Source: an uncultured Lachnospiraceae bacterium
Lineage (GTDB): Bacteria; Bacillota; Clostridia; Lachnospirales; Lachnospiraceae
DNA length: 64,000 bases
Direction: 5' to 3'
Assembly: GCA_934408585.1 (NCBI GenBank)
Contig: CAKRVA010000003.1
Span: 248,001 to 312,000 of the forward strand
Part shown: positions 1-8,787 of the stretch, piece after piece
Numbering within the stretch: the stretch's first letter is position 1
Layout: each line of letters begins with the position of its first letter
Notes under the pieces: generated by a model
The model's database searches: none
What the model was told of the DNA's origin: nothing
Seen by the model: only the letters and a program-made list of their open reading frames with translations
Translations under genes and position numbers: made by a program

Positions 1-876
1 AACCTTAGGCAGTGTAATAAACATCAGTCCGGCTCCGCTTGCCTTGGTTCCCGCTTCTCCACTAAAGATATATACTGCCGGAACTACCATCAATCCGGCA
101 AGTAATGCAACTGCCGTATCAAAAATTTCAATCTGGTTTACGGATTTTGTCAAGCTGGTATCATCTCTTGCATAAGAACCATAAGTAATCATAATTCCCA
201 TTGCGATACTCAGGGAATAAAACATCTGTCCCATTGCCGCACAGACGGTCTTCAAAGAGAATTTTGAAAAATCAGGAAGAAGATAATACTTGAGTCCTGC
301 TCCCGCTCCCGGCAAAGTCATAATATAAATTGAAATCACAACAGAAATAATTAACAGTACGGGCATTAAAAACTTACTCATGTTTTCAATTCCTTTTTCC
401 ACGCCCAATAAAATAATAATTGCTGTAATTCCAAGGTAAATTGCAAAGTATATCAATGGTGATGTGGAACCACCTACAAAGCTTCCAAAATAATTATCTC
501 CGGCAGCAACTTTTCCATTTCCTGTCAGGAAGGTAATCATATATTTTACTACCCAGCCACCGATAACACAGTAATATGGCAAGATAATCATCGGTACAAT
601 CGTTGAAAGCCATCCGATAAATCCAAACTTCGGATGTAACTTTTTGTATGCCATACTTGGACTCATCTTAGTTTTACGACCAATTCCAATTTCTGTTGCC
701 AAAAGTGTAAAACCGAATGTCAATGCCAGAACAATATATACTAAAATAAAAATTCCGCCACCATACTGTGCGGCAAGATACGGAAATCTCCATAAATTAC
801 CAAGACCTACTGCACTTCCTGCTGCCGCCAAAACAAAACCAATACCACCTGTAAAACTACTTCTCTTTTTCTCCAC
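1..876 (-). CDS. Sodium:neurotransmitter symporter (NSS/SNF) family transporter, partial
   Basis: Sodium-coupled symporter of amino acids or related amines in the inner membrane; the exact substrate cannot be told. The N-terminal 292 codons are present and the C-terminus lies beyond the left edge. The start is a GTG at 876 preceded by a GAGGGG ribosome site; the only upstream ATG in range runs into a stop. The first helix carries the family hallmark GSAVGLGNLWRFPYL, the unwound sodium and substrate site of LeuT-type proteins, after a short basic head (VEKKRSSF). Further hydrophobic segments follow. The gene begins about 36 bases after the DUF5722 gene on the same strand, so the two may be co-transcribed. 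Family assignment is firm; substrate is unknown. Confidence 0.9.
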   Translation of the reverse strand, partial: MEKKRSSFTGGIGFVLAAAGSAVGLGNLWRFPYLAAQYGGGIFILVYIVLALTFGFTLLATEIGIGRKTKMSPSMAYKKLHPKFGFIGWLSTIVPMIILPYYCVIGGWVVKYMITFLTGNGKVAAGDNYFGSFVGGSTSPLIYFAIYLGITAIIILLGVEKGIENMSKFLMPVLLIISVVISIYIMTLPGAGAGLKYYLLPDFSKFSLKTVCAAMGQMFYSLSIAMGIMITYGSYARDDTSLTKSVNQIEIFDTAVALLAGLMVVPAVYIFSGEAGTKASGAGLMFITLPKV

Positions 877-912
877 TGTTCTTTCCCCTCATTACATTTT
901 TTGTATTTCAAA

Positions 913-2394
913 TTATCGAATTACCTTCGACCAGTCACTAATTCCAATATACTGCTTTGCCCAATCCATATAAGCAGCTTCCTCTGGTGTTCCAAAGCTT
1001 TCAAATGCTGCCCATCCACGTTCAGACAATCTCGAATCGACGCCATCTCCCAGATTATTCAGATAAATAACCTGTGTAATATACGGGTTGCTCTCAAACG
1101 AATAGAATGCTGCACAAAGTGCCGCTACCTGAACATCTTCTCCCTGGGTCGCACTGACACCAAACTCATTTACAATAATGTCACGCACCTGACCTGACCG
1201 GTTCAGATAGGCAGGCTGACACATAAAGTTTGTGATTACCGATACATTCTGGAACGTAACCATATTGTTGTTTGCCACCTGGGAACGGCAATACTCCGGT
1301 GTTTCCACCGTTACGCCGGACATATCCCAGAATTTTGCATAAGTCAGCGGAACTGTATATGGATGCACTGCAAGGCACCAGTCAATGTTTCCACTACTGC
1401 TGATGTTCTGGTTAAACTTTATTAAAAAGTCCTTCACATCAATATAAGAATAATATTCCGGATGGCTCTTTGGGCGATTACGATCCCAGCACTGATCCAG
1501 ACTCACATAAACATTTGCCTGCGCATTAACGCTCTTTATTGCGGTATAGCATACACGGAATGCCTGTGTGTATTCTCTGACAAAGCTATCCCAATCTGTC
1601 CATGACATATAATTCCATTTACGCTCATTTACTTCATTTCCAATAATAAAATCCTGTGCCCTGGAATTTGCTGCATAATTTTGGAGGTCTTTTACTAATC
1701 CTTCGATTCCTGCGTCATCAGCTGCATTCATCATATAATAAGTATGGTCCCATGGATGCGGGTCATTTGCCTCATTTGCTGCGCTCGGATGTGTTACTAC
1801 CGTCCCCGGTCCAACCAGAATCTGTGCGGAACGATTTACATGCGTAACAGGTACATTACCGGTTCCACTTCCGTTAATGATAATGTTGGTCATTTCAGTC
1901 CCCTGCGTGGATTTTGCCGGACGCTCTACCCTATGGGACTTCGTTGCCATCATCTCAGGATTGCTGATATACTGCGGATTACCGATAATAACCGGTTTTC
2001 CGTTCTGTAAAACTGCCAATGCAAACTTTGCGTACAGTCTTCCATTGGAAGCCGTAGAATCCAACGGAAAATGAATGACCGGGTCCGCTGTTTTTTCACA
2101 GCTTGCGACCGGCAACGCGCCATCTGCAATCGCATATTCATATGTTTTCATTTGATAAAGATAAAGCATATTATCATCGCTGGATGGCAGAGATGATAAA
2201 TGTGCAAAATACTCAATGGTCTGCTTGTTAATCAGCTGGCACGCTTCGGAGGATACTGCTCCTACTTTCGCTGCCTGTGCATTCATCCCCATATCCGGCG
2301 ACAGAAATAACAACAATCCCATACATAACGCAAGACTCCAGCCAATAACTCGTTGTACATTTTTTCTTATGGTATGTTTTCTCTGTAAGTACAT
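913..2394 (-). CDS. Secreted DUF5722 (glycoside-hydrolase-like) protein
   Basis: A 493-residue exported protein with a signal peptide (basic head, hydrophobic stretch at about 16-33, Ala-rich cleavage region near 40-43). The body resembles a TIM-barrel glycoside hydrolase of the DUF5722 type. A GNEVN motif at about residue 254 and a VNEFG motif at about residue 410 are spaced as the acid/base and nucleophile glutamates of clan A hydrolases, and the repeated Trp/Tyr-rich segments fit a carbohydrate-binding groove. The start is supported by an AAAGGGAGC ribosome site and the -10/-35 pair upstream. No substrate can be named; family members are found in gut Firmicutes and remain largely uncharacterised. 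The two glutamates are seen in the sequence; catalysis is inferred. Confidence 0.75.
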   Translation of the reverse strand: MYLQRKHTIRKNVQRVIGWSLALCMGLLLFLSPDMGMNAQAAKVGAVSSEACQLINKQTIEYFAHLSSLPSSDDNMLYLYQMKTYEYAIADGALPVASCEKTADPVIHFPLDSTASNGRLYAKFALAVLQNGKPVIIGNPQYISNPEMMATKSHRVERPAKSTQGTEMTNIIINGSGTGNVPVTHVNRSAQILVGPGTVVTHPSAANEANDPHPWDHTYYMMNAADDAGIEGLVKDLQNYAANSRAQDFIIGNEVNERKWNYMSWTDWDSFVREYTQAFRVCYTAIKSVNAQANVYVSLDQCWDRNRPKSHPEYYSYIDVKDFLIKFNQNISSSGNIDWCLAVHPYTVPLTYAKFWDMSGVTVETPEYCRSQVANNNMVTFQNVSVITNFMCQPAYLNRSGQVRDIIVNEFGVSATQGEDVQVAALCAAFYSFESNPYITQVIYLNNLGDGVDSRLSERGWAAFESFGTPEEAAYMDWAKQYIGISDWSKVIR

Positions 2395-2437
2395 TTTTTG
2401 CTCCCTTTCCCCAATCTAAAATAAAGTAGCTTTTCTT

Positions 2438-2466
2438 AATATACCATAATCAAAGGCGTTTGTATA
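2438..2466 (-). promoter_or_regulatory. Promoter of the DUF5722 gene
   Basis: On the minus strand, -35 TATACA (2461-2466) and -10 TATATT (2438-2443) are separated by 17 bases. The -10 has an extended TG element (ATGGTATATT). It lies about 45 bases before the start codon. Confidence 0.5.
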
Positions 2467-2467
2467 G

Positions 2468-2495
2468 AAAAAAGGGAATCCGTTTAAGGATTCCC
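2468..2495 (-). terminator. Rho-independent terminator after oleate hydratase
   Basis: Stem GGGAATCC/GGATTCCC with a 6-base loop, followed on the minus strand by a run of six T. It lies 17 bases past the stop codon of the oleate hydratase gene. Confidence 0.85.
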
Positions 2496-2511
2496 CTTTC
2501 CTGTGTCGTTA

Positions 2512-4473
2512 TTAAATCATACCATCTTTAATTACCTGATGGTCGCGCAAAAGTTTTTCAATGACCGTTCCTTTTACAAACCGGAGCAATGGCTTTCTCA
2601 ATGCCATAACCGGTGCCGGTAAATCCATTTCCAGCGGTGATTTGCCGTCCATCAGTTTTACGCTACTGTCAAGAAGCTCCCGAATATCGTAAACGCTTCC
2701 CCAGACTTCCGGAACACCACGATCCACACCGAGCAGACCATACACTGCTTCCATGGCTGTTCTTACGGAATATTCTGTTGTAAATACGGTATCTCGTGGA
2801 GTTTCTGTAAACTGTCCCAGGAATGCAAAGTTTACGCATCCATCCGGAATGACATCCGGGCGGTCGCCTTTTGCTCTCGGCATAAAGAATGCCGTAATAT
2901 ATGGCATCATTGTCGGAACCGATACGGCACTGTTTTCTGCAAGTTCCGGAATTTCTTCTACCGGAACGCCCAGATGATACAACCATTCTTCGGTAATTTC
3001 TTTACCGGTACATTCTTTCATAGGCTTTTTCACATAATTGCCCACTGCATCGGTAAACAAACCATATACCCATACACAAACCTTATCCTTATCCTGCTCC
3101 TTAAACTGTCCCTGACGGTTAATGGTCCAGCTCAGCAGCCAGTTGGAATCCATACAGCTTACAATACCACCGGTTACTACCCTTCCGCTCTTAGGATCTC
3201 TCTTACAGATTTTTGTAATATAAGGAAGAATTTTGTCATCCAATGTTGTAATGGTTGCTGATTCCCAATTTGTCTTTGCGATATCGGAACAGAACTTTTC
3301 GGGATGTCCAAATGCAGGGTCCTGTTTTGCAATGTTTTTCCATAATGCCCAGCAGCCACTGTTACGTACTTCCGCATCTCCATTGGGTGCATGGTTCTGG
3401 TCACCATAAATGGTTCCCTCGGTACAGCTTCCGTTTGTCACAAATACAAGGTCGTTCTCCGTAAGGACAATTCCCTTTTCAACGCCTTTGACCTTACATT
3501 CAATTGCTTTTGCAACCTTCTTTTCCTTGGAGATTTCAAATATTACATTTGTAACCTCCGTGTTAAACTGGAAATCGACTCCTGCTGCCTCAAGGTATTT
3601 CTGCATTGGAAGAATCAGCGATTCATACTGGTTATACTTTGTAAATTTCAATGCGCTGAAATCCGGAAGGCCAGCAATATGATGAATAAATCTCTGGAAA
3701 TACAGTTTCATTTCCAAAGCACTGTGCCAGTTTTCAAATGCAAACATGGTTCTCCAATAGAGCCAGAATGTAGAATCAAATACTTCCTCATCAAAAACAT
3801 CTTCAATTGTCTTATCATAAAGGTCTTCATCCTTTGTCATAAAAAGCTTCATAATTTCCATGCAGCCTTTCTGACTCAGATTAAACTTTCCATCTGTATG
3901 AGCGTCTTTTCCTCTTTCGACCGTGGCACGGCAGAGCGAATAGTTCGGGTCCTCTTTATTTAGCCAATAATATTCATCCAGTACTGAAGCTCCGGGAACT
4001 TCCAGAGATGGAATACTACGGAACAAATCCCATAAGCATTCAAAATGGTTTTCCATCTCACGTCCGCCACGCATAATATATCCTCTTGTCGGATCAAAAA
4101 TACCATCGCACGCGCCGCCGGCAATGTCCATTGCTTCCAAAATGTGAATATGGGAACCTTTCATCTGACCGTCTCTTACAAGGAAACATGCCGTTGCCAA
4201 AGCTGCCAGACCGCTTCCTACAATATATGCATGCTTATCATCTACACCCTCCGGTTTTTTCGGACGTGCAAATGCTTCATAGTTTCCATTGCTATAGTAA
4301 ATTCCTTTGCTGTTTTTTTCATATTTTCCCCGCTCTGTATTGCGGTAGTTTTTCACTTCCTGTGCTCTTTTTGCCTTGGTGGCACTCTTTTTCCTTTGTG
4401 CTGCAACTGCTGCCACCCCTGCACCTGCTGCCAATGCTGTAACAATTCCTGCGTTTACGCCTTTCTTTGCCAT
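2512..4473 (-). CDS. ohyA: Oleate hydratase
   Basis: FAD-dependent hydratase that adds water to the cis-9 double bond of oleic and related fatty acids, giving 10-hydroxy acids; used by gut bacteria to detoxify unsaturated fatty acids. At 653 residues it is slightly longer than the family norm. After about 80 residues comes the Rossmann dinucleotide motif (IVGSGLAALATACFLVRDG) and the family segments LEAMDIAGGACDG, RGGREMENHFECLWDLF, and FTKYNQYESLILPMQ. The first 40 residues hold a Gly/Ala-rich hydrophobic stretch followed by many Lys/Arg, which could anchor the enzyme to the membrane. A TetR gene and a reductase lie just upstream on the same strand, but a terminator separates them, so the gene likely has its own promoter in the 4474-4570 gap. 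Confidence 0.93.
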   Translation of the reverse strand: MAKKGVNAGIVTALAAGAGVAAVAAQRKKSATKAKRAQEVKNYRNTERGKYEKNSKGIYYSNGNYEAFARPKKPEGVDDKHAYIVGSGLAALATACFLVRDGQMKGSHIHILEAMDIAGGACDGIFDPTRGYIMRGGREMENHFECLWDLFRSIPSLEVPGASVLDEYYWLNKEDPNYSLCRATVERGKDAHTDGKFNLSQKGCMEIMKLFMTKDEDLYDKTIEDVFDEEVFDSTFWLYWRTMFAFENWHSALEMKLYFQRFIHHIAGLPDFSALKFTKYNQYESLILPMQKYLEAAGVDFQFNTEVTNVIFEISKEKKVAKAIECKVKGVEKGIVLTENDLVFVTNGSCTEGTIYGDQNHAPNGDAEVRNSGCWALWKNIAKQDPAFGHPEKFCSDIAKTNWESATITTLDDKILPYITKICKRDPKSGRVVTGGIVSCMDSNWLLSWTINRQGQFKEQDKDKVCVWVYGLFTDAVGNYVKKPMKECTGKEITEEWLYHLGVPVEEIPELAENSAVSVPTMMPYITAFFMPRAKGDRPDVIPDGCVNFAFLGQFTETPRDTVFTTEYSVRTAMEAVYGLLGVDRGVPEVWGSVYDIRELLDSSVKLMDGKSPLEMDLPAPVMALRKPLLRFVKGTVIEKLLRDHQVIKDGMI

Positions 4474-4573
4474 AATTCATGACCACCTTTCTTTGCATTC
4501 TTTTTCAAGATTTTTTCTTCTCTTGATTAGTATGGACAAATCATAGCGCTTCTAACAAAGGATTTCTATTTAC

Positions 4574-4609
4574 AAAAAAAGCGAAATGATAAGTTTTTTA
4601 TCATTCCGC
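4574..4609 (-). terminator. Terminator between the TetR gene and ohyA
   Basis: On the minus strand, a GCG.AATGATAA stem pairs with TTATCATT.CGC across an A-rich loop and is followed by seven T (4574-4580). It lies 24 bases after the TetR stop codon and would end the reductase-TetR transcript before ohyA. Confidence 0.85.
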
Positions 4610-4632
4610 CTGATTTGTAAAAAAATATTATG

Positions 4633-5193
4633 TTATTTATGCTCCGCCCAGTTTTGTATAGAGCGGGTTACCGTTCCATGCAGCGTTGTACTGAGGTTAT
4701 CCACAATCTGCTGATAATCCTCCTGCATTCCCTTTTGTACCCATTCCAGCATAATTCCAACAAAGCCATACATGTAAAAACCTGCAATGAGACTCTTTTC
4801 CTCTGCTGTAACAGGACTTCCGGCACTTTTTTCTTCCACAACTCCTTCTACCAGATCATAAGTCAGTTTATACAGATAGCTCTCTATCTTCTCCTTATTC
4901 ACCGCACGGTAAACATTCATGATAAACGGCTTATTTTCAAGTACCGCCTCAAAAATCTGCGAAAGTCCTTCCTGCCAGGAATCATATGTTTTCTTATCCT
5001 GAAGAGCCCTCTTCCCGTCTTCTACGCATACCCACTCAACCAGATCATAAATATCTTTGAAGTGATAGTAAAACGCCATCCGGCTGATTCCACAATCTGT
5101 GGTTAAATCCTGTATCGTAATTTTGTCCACTGGTTTTTGACGAAGCAATTTCTTTAAAGATGCCTCCAGGGCAAGCTTTGTGGTGTTCGACAT
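4633..5193 (-). CDS. TetR/AcrR family transcriptional regulator
   Basis: A 186-residue regulator. The N-terminal helix-turn-helix is clear: KITIQDLTTDCGISRMAFYYHF at about 24-46 has the TetR recognition helix pattern. The C-terminal half looks like the TetR_C_7 type seen in DhaS-like regulators (FIMNVYRAVNKEKIESYLYKL). It follows the Fe-S aldo/keto reductase by 11 bases with a GGGGAGG ribosome site, so the two form one transcript. It lies directly upstream of oleate hydratase and may control it, sensing fatty acids; that link is inferred from position only. No clear palindromic operator is seen. Confidence 0.88.
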   Translation of the reverse strand: MSNTTKLALEASLKKLLRQKPVDKITIQDLTTDCGISRMAFYYHFKDIYDLVEWVCVEDGKRALQDKKTYDSWQEGLSQIFEAVLENKPFIMNVYRAVNKEKIESYLYKLTYDLVEGVVEEKSAGSPVTAEEKSLIAGFYMYGFVGIMLEWVQKGMQEDYQQIVDNLSTTLHGTVTRSIQNWAEHK

Positions 5194-5204
5194 AACTGCC
5201 TCCC

Positions 5205-6341
5205 CTATTTACCAAAGCACTCTGCCACCAGCTTCAAATTCTGGATAATCGGCAGATGCTGCGGGCATGCACGCTCACACTGTCCACAGGCAATACAGTC
5301 ACTCGCCTTACCAAACTCTGTCGTCAGGCGCTCGTAATATTCTGACTGCGGTGTCCATCCCTTTCCTTCACACTCCTGCTTTTCCAGATTGTAAAGGGAA
5401 AAATATTTCGGAATCGCAATCTTTTTCGGACATCCGTCCGTACAATAAGAACATCCGGTACATGGAATTGCAATTGCACCATGTAAAATATCGATAGCTC
5501 TCTGAATAATTTCCTGCTCCTGCTCATTTAATGGTTTAAAATCTGCCATATATCCGGTATTATCCAGAAGCTGTTCCATATTACTCATACCGCTTAAAAC
5601 CATCATGACATTATCAAGGCTTGCCACAAAACGGATTGCCCATGATGGAATGGACATCTCCGGTGCATATTCCTTAAACATGGTTTCGATTGCTTCCGGC
5701 ACCTTTGCCAAAGTACCACCCTTCACCGGCTCCATAACAATTACTTTCTTTCCATGCTTTTTCGCTACTTCATAGCACTTTCTGGATTGAACGCCTTCAC
5801 TGTCCCAATCCAGATAATTAATCTGAAGCTGTACAAATTCCATTTCCGGGTGTTCGGTCAAAACCTTATCCAGGAAATCAGCCTTGTCATGGAAGGAAAA
5901 TCCCATGTGCTTTACAAGTCCCTGTTTTTTCTTTTCTGCAAGCCACGTAAAGCAGTCCAGCTCTTCATATACCTTATAGTGGTCCACGCCCACATCATGA
6001 ATCAGATAATAATCAAAATAGTCCACTCCCGTTTTTCTTCTCTGCTCTTCAAAAATACGGTCACGGTCTTCCTTTGTTTTTAAAAACATTGCGTGAAGCT
6101 TTGTTGCCAGCGTGTAACTGTCTCTTGGATGACGTTTTACCAGGGCTTCCCGAATCGCGTTCTCACTCTCAAAGCCGCAATACATCCATGCGGTATCAAA
6201 ATACGTAAAGCCTCTTTCCAGAAATGTATCGACCATTTTCTTTGTCTGTTCCAAATCGATACTCTTGTCATCATTCGGATTTAAAAGTGGCAATCTCATC
6301 AGGCCAAAACCAAGTTTCTTTGTCTTTTCATTCATTTCCAT
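5205..6341 (-). CDS. Aldo/keto reductase with C-terminal 4Fe-4S ferredoxin domain
   Basis: A 378-residue cytoplasmic oxidoreductase. Residues 1-270 follow the aldo/keto reductase barrel (GLMRLPLLNP, FDTAWMYCGFESENAIREAL, the conserved Asp-Tyr-Lys-His region). The C-terminal part has two cysteine clusters, CTGCSYCTDGCPK and CIACGQCERACPQ, matching two 4Fe-4S centres. This architecture is common in anaerobic Clostridia, where it probably links ferredoxin or another low-potential donor to carbonyl reduction; the substrate is unknown. The start has an AGGAGG ribosome site 8 bases upstream. It heads a two-gene unit with the TetR regulator. Confidence 0.92.
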   Translation of the reverse strand: MEMNEKTKKLGFGLMRLPLLNPNDDKSIDLEQTKKMVDTFLERGFTYFDTAWMYCGFESENAIREALVKRHPRDSYTLATKLHAMFLKTKEDRDRIFEEQRRKTGVDYFDYYLIHDVGVDHYKVYEELDCFTWLAEKKKQGLVKHMGFSFHDKADFLDKVLTEHPEMEFVQLQINYLDWDSEGVQSRKCYEVAKKHGKKVIVMEPVKGGTLAKVPEAIETMFKEYAPEMSIPSWAIRFVASLDNVMMVLSGMSNMEQLLDNTGYMADFKPLNEQEQEIIQRAIDILHGAIAIPCTGCSYCTDGCPKKIAIPKYFSLYNLEKQECEGKGWTPQSEYYERLTTEFGKASDCIACGQCERACPQHLPIIQNLKLVAECFGK

Positions 6342-6409
6342 CGGCGTAACCTCCTACCAAAATCATGTTATATGTCTATTATATCAAGTTGTCGATGGAA
6401 CGACTAGTT

Positions 6410-7366
6410 CTAAAACAATTTTTCTCGTTTTATTACCTCTTCTAATGATGGTATAGACGGTATGCCACCACGTTTTTCAACACATAAACTTGCCATTGCA
6501 TTTCCAAAATGTGCACACCTTATTCCTTCTTGGAGTGTAATATCCTTTGGAGATTTATTTTGCTTTATAAATTGATACAAAAAACCACCCCAAAAACAAT
6601 CTCCTGCTCCTGTTGTATCAATTGCATTACTCATATATCCAGGAACTTTTTCGCCTCCTTCTTTTGTACAGACATATGCACCTTCCTTCCCCAATGTTAC
6701 CGCCACCACGGATATCCCCGCTTCCAAAAGTGACATTGCTGCCCGGAACGGATTCCGGATTCCTGTTAAAAGTTCCGTCTCTTCATCTGACAGCTTTATA
6801 AGATTCACATAGGGAAGCACTGATTTCATTTCTCTAATGGCATCCTGCACAGTATTCCAAAGTGATGCCCGATAATTAGGATCATAGGATATCACACATC
6901 CAAATTCTACTGCTTTCTTTAGTGCAAACCATGTTGCATCCCTTGATGGCTCATCTGTCAGTGACAGCGAGCCGATGTGAAAAATTCTACTACTTTTTAT
7001 AATATCTTCTGAAATTTCTGAAGCCTGAAGCATTGTATCGGCTCCCGGTTTTCTTGCAAATGAAAAGTTTCTTTCGCCTTTTTCACCTATTTCAACAAAT
7101 GCCAGCGTAGTGAACACAGAGTCATCCATAACTAGCCCATCTGTACAGATATGATATTTTTCCAAGGTTTCTTTTAAAAAGCTTCCATGTAAATCATTTC
7201 CGATTTTTCCCAGCATCGCCGTAGATAAACCACACTTACTTAATGCTGTCAATACATTTCCGGGAGCACCGCCTGGATTTTGTTCAAAAAGGCGCATTCC
7301 TGTTTCTGATTTTTTGCCGGAAGTAAAATCAATTAACAATTCTCCCAATGCGGTTACATCAAACAT
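6410..7366 (-). CDS. PfkB-family carbohydrate kinase (fructokinase-like)
   Basis: ATP-dependent kinase of a sugar or sugar derivative, 318 residues. It carries the N-terminal glycine-rich PfkB signature (GGAPGNVLTALSKCG) and the C-terminal signature DTTGAGDCFWGGFLY, with the catalytic Asp in GAGD. The start is set at the ATG at 7366, which has a GGAG site 5-6 bases upstream; an in-frame GTG at 7381 lacks one. It is the last gene of the minus-strand sugar-transport operon, about 55 bases after the VOC gene, and would phosphorylate the imported compound. Resemblance is closest to fructokinases, but the actual substrate could be another ketose or polyol product. Confidence 0.88.
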   Translation of the reverse strand: MFDVTALGELLIDFTSGKKSETGMRLFEQNPGGAPGNVLTALSKCGLSTAMLGKIGNDLHGSFLKETLEKYHICTDGLVMDDSVFTTLAFVEIGEKGERNFSFARKPGADTMLQASEISEDIIKSSRIFHIGSLSLTDEPSRDATWFALKKAVEFGCVISYDPNYRASLWNTVQDAIREMKSVLPYVNLIKLSDEETELLTGIRNPFRAAMSLLEAGISVVAVTLGKEGAYVCTKEGGEKVPGYMSNAIDTTGAGDCFWGGFLYQFIKQNKSPKDITLQEGIRCAHFGNAMASLCVEKRGGIPSIPSLEEVIKREKLF

Positions 7367-7420
7367 ATTTTCTCCTATCACATTTTTAAGGTAAATGTCA
7401 TTCTCCTGAATACTGCCATT

Positions 7421-7813
7421 TTATAAGATTTGGCAAAATTCTATTTCTTCCCCTGTAGGACTTTTTATTTTAAAATATTTAATTCCATTTTCCCAGAATG
7501 TCGGAATCACCTGAATTCCATCGGTACATAGGTCATATCCGTTTTTTTCGCACTCCGCATAATCATGTTCGATATTCTCCGATTCGAACGCAATATGATC
7601 CACTTTACCTTCTAATTCTTTTGAAATTGCTACTGTTGGCTGAAATAGTTCATAGACTATACCATTCCCCTCCAGAAAATGTACTTCCTCGCCATCGGGT
7701 GTAAAAAAAGTTCCCATATTTTCAAACCCAAGCATCCTTATATACCATTCCGCATCAGCTCTTACATTATTTGTAGCAATCCCAATATGTGCTAATTTTC
7801 GTTCTGCTATCAT
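7421..7813 (-). CDS. VOC (glyoxalase/bleomycin-resistance fold) family protein
   Basis: A 130-residue protein of the vicinal oxygen chelate fold: KLAHIGIATNNV at the N-terminus, a second beta-alpha-beta unit beginning KVDHIAFES, and a closing SPTGEEIEFCQIL in which the Glu and the earlier His are likely metal ligands. Members act as lyases, isomerases or epimerases on small oxo or hydroxy compounds. Its start overlaps the permease stop as ATGA, so it is translationally coupled to the sugar transporter and probably acts on the imported substrate or its product after the FAD oxidoreductase. The reaction is unknown. Confidence 0.85.
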   Translation of the reverse strand: MIAERKLAHIGIATNNVRADAEWYIRMLGFENMGTFFTPDGEEVHFLEGNGIVYELFQPTVAISKELEGKVDHIAFESENIEHDYAECEKNGYDLCTDGIQVIPTFWENGIKYFKIKSPTGEEIEFCQIL

Positions 7814-8787
7814 GCGCTTTTCCTAATCTTTCTGAACTTTAAACCGTTGCCTTTTAATATTAAGTCCACTACAACTGCAATAATAAGAACAGCTCCTTCT
7901 ACAATAAACTGATATACTGTTCCGATTCCAAGAAGATTCATTCCGTTGGACAGATTACCTAATATTAATACACCTATTAAAGTTCCTCCCAAAGAACCCT
8001 GTCCACCCAAAAGGCTTGTTCCTCCTAGAATAATTGCTACAATAATTTCAAATTCAATTCCGGAGGTACTTAAGTTCGGATCACCCGAGCTGATTCTGGA
8101 TGACATTAAAACACCAGCAATAGAAGACATTAATCCTGTTAAAATATATAGTACACACTGGATCTTTTTAACATTTACCCCTGAGAGTCTTGCAGTCTCA
8201 GCATTTCCGCCGATTGCATATGCATACTTACCCAACAGCGTTTTATTTAATACAATAAAGAAGATGGTAAATATGACGGCTGCAATAATTACAATTAATG
8301 GAAAAGGTCCCACATATGCAGAAACCCATCCAAAATTCTTTGGAAGTCCCTGTACAATTGCATAACTATTACTTAATGCATACGCCAACCCCTTCGTAAT
8401 ATACCAAGTGCCCAACGTGGCTATCATTGCAGGTACTTTTGCAATTACAGTCAAAAATCCGCTAAATGCTCCGGCTAAAACTCCAATCAAAAGTGAACCT
8501 GCAATTGCCACGGGAAGACTGACTCCTGCTACACACAGCTTTGCCAGTACAACACTCGTAAGTGCAATAACACCCGCTGGTGACAAATCCATTCCACCTG
8601 AAATCATTAAAATTGTAGCCGCGCTGGCTATGATAATCAGTGTTGACTCCTGCCTTACAATATTCATTAAGTTTCTAACGTTTAAATATTTGTCACTTAC
8701 ACATGAAAGCACCACCATGATAATCAGCAAAATAAATAATGTTGCCATTCTCTGAATTGTGCTTGTACTTAATTTAACATGCTTCAT
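7810..8787 (-). CDS. Sugar ABC transporter permease (RbsC/AraH type)
   Basis: A 325-residue inner-membrane permease of the ribose/xylose class with about 8-10 hydrophobic segments. The family segments SGGMDLSPAGVIALTSVV and GGTSLLGGQGSLGGTLIG (the latter probably contacting the ATPase) are present. It overlaps the ATPase gene by 14 bases and the VOC gene by 4, placing it in the middle of one operon. It would form a homodimeric channel served by the ATPase at 8774-10276 and the lipoprotein at 10333-11382. Confidence 0.93.
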   Translation of the reverse strand: MKHVKLSTSTIQRMATLFILLIIMVVLSCVSDKYLNVRNLMNIVRQESTLIIIASAATILMISGGMDLSPAGVIALTSVVLAKLCVAGVSLPVAIAGSLLIGVLAGAFSGFLTVIAKVPAMIATLGTWYITKGLAYALSNSYAIVQGLPKNFGWVSAYVGPFPLIVIIAAVIFTIFFIVLNKTLLGKYAYAIGGNAETARLSGVNVKKIQCVLYILTGLMSSIAGVLMSSRISSGDPNLSTSGIEFEIIVAIILGGTSLLGGQGSLGGTLIGVLILGNLSNGMNLLGIGTVYQFIVEGAVLIIAVVVDLILKGNGLKFRKIRKSA

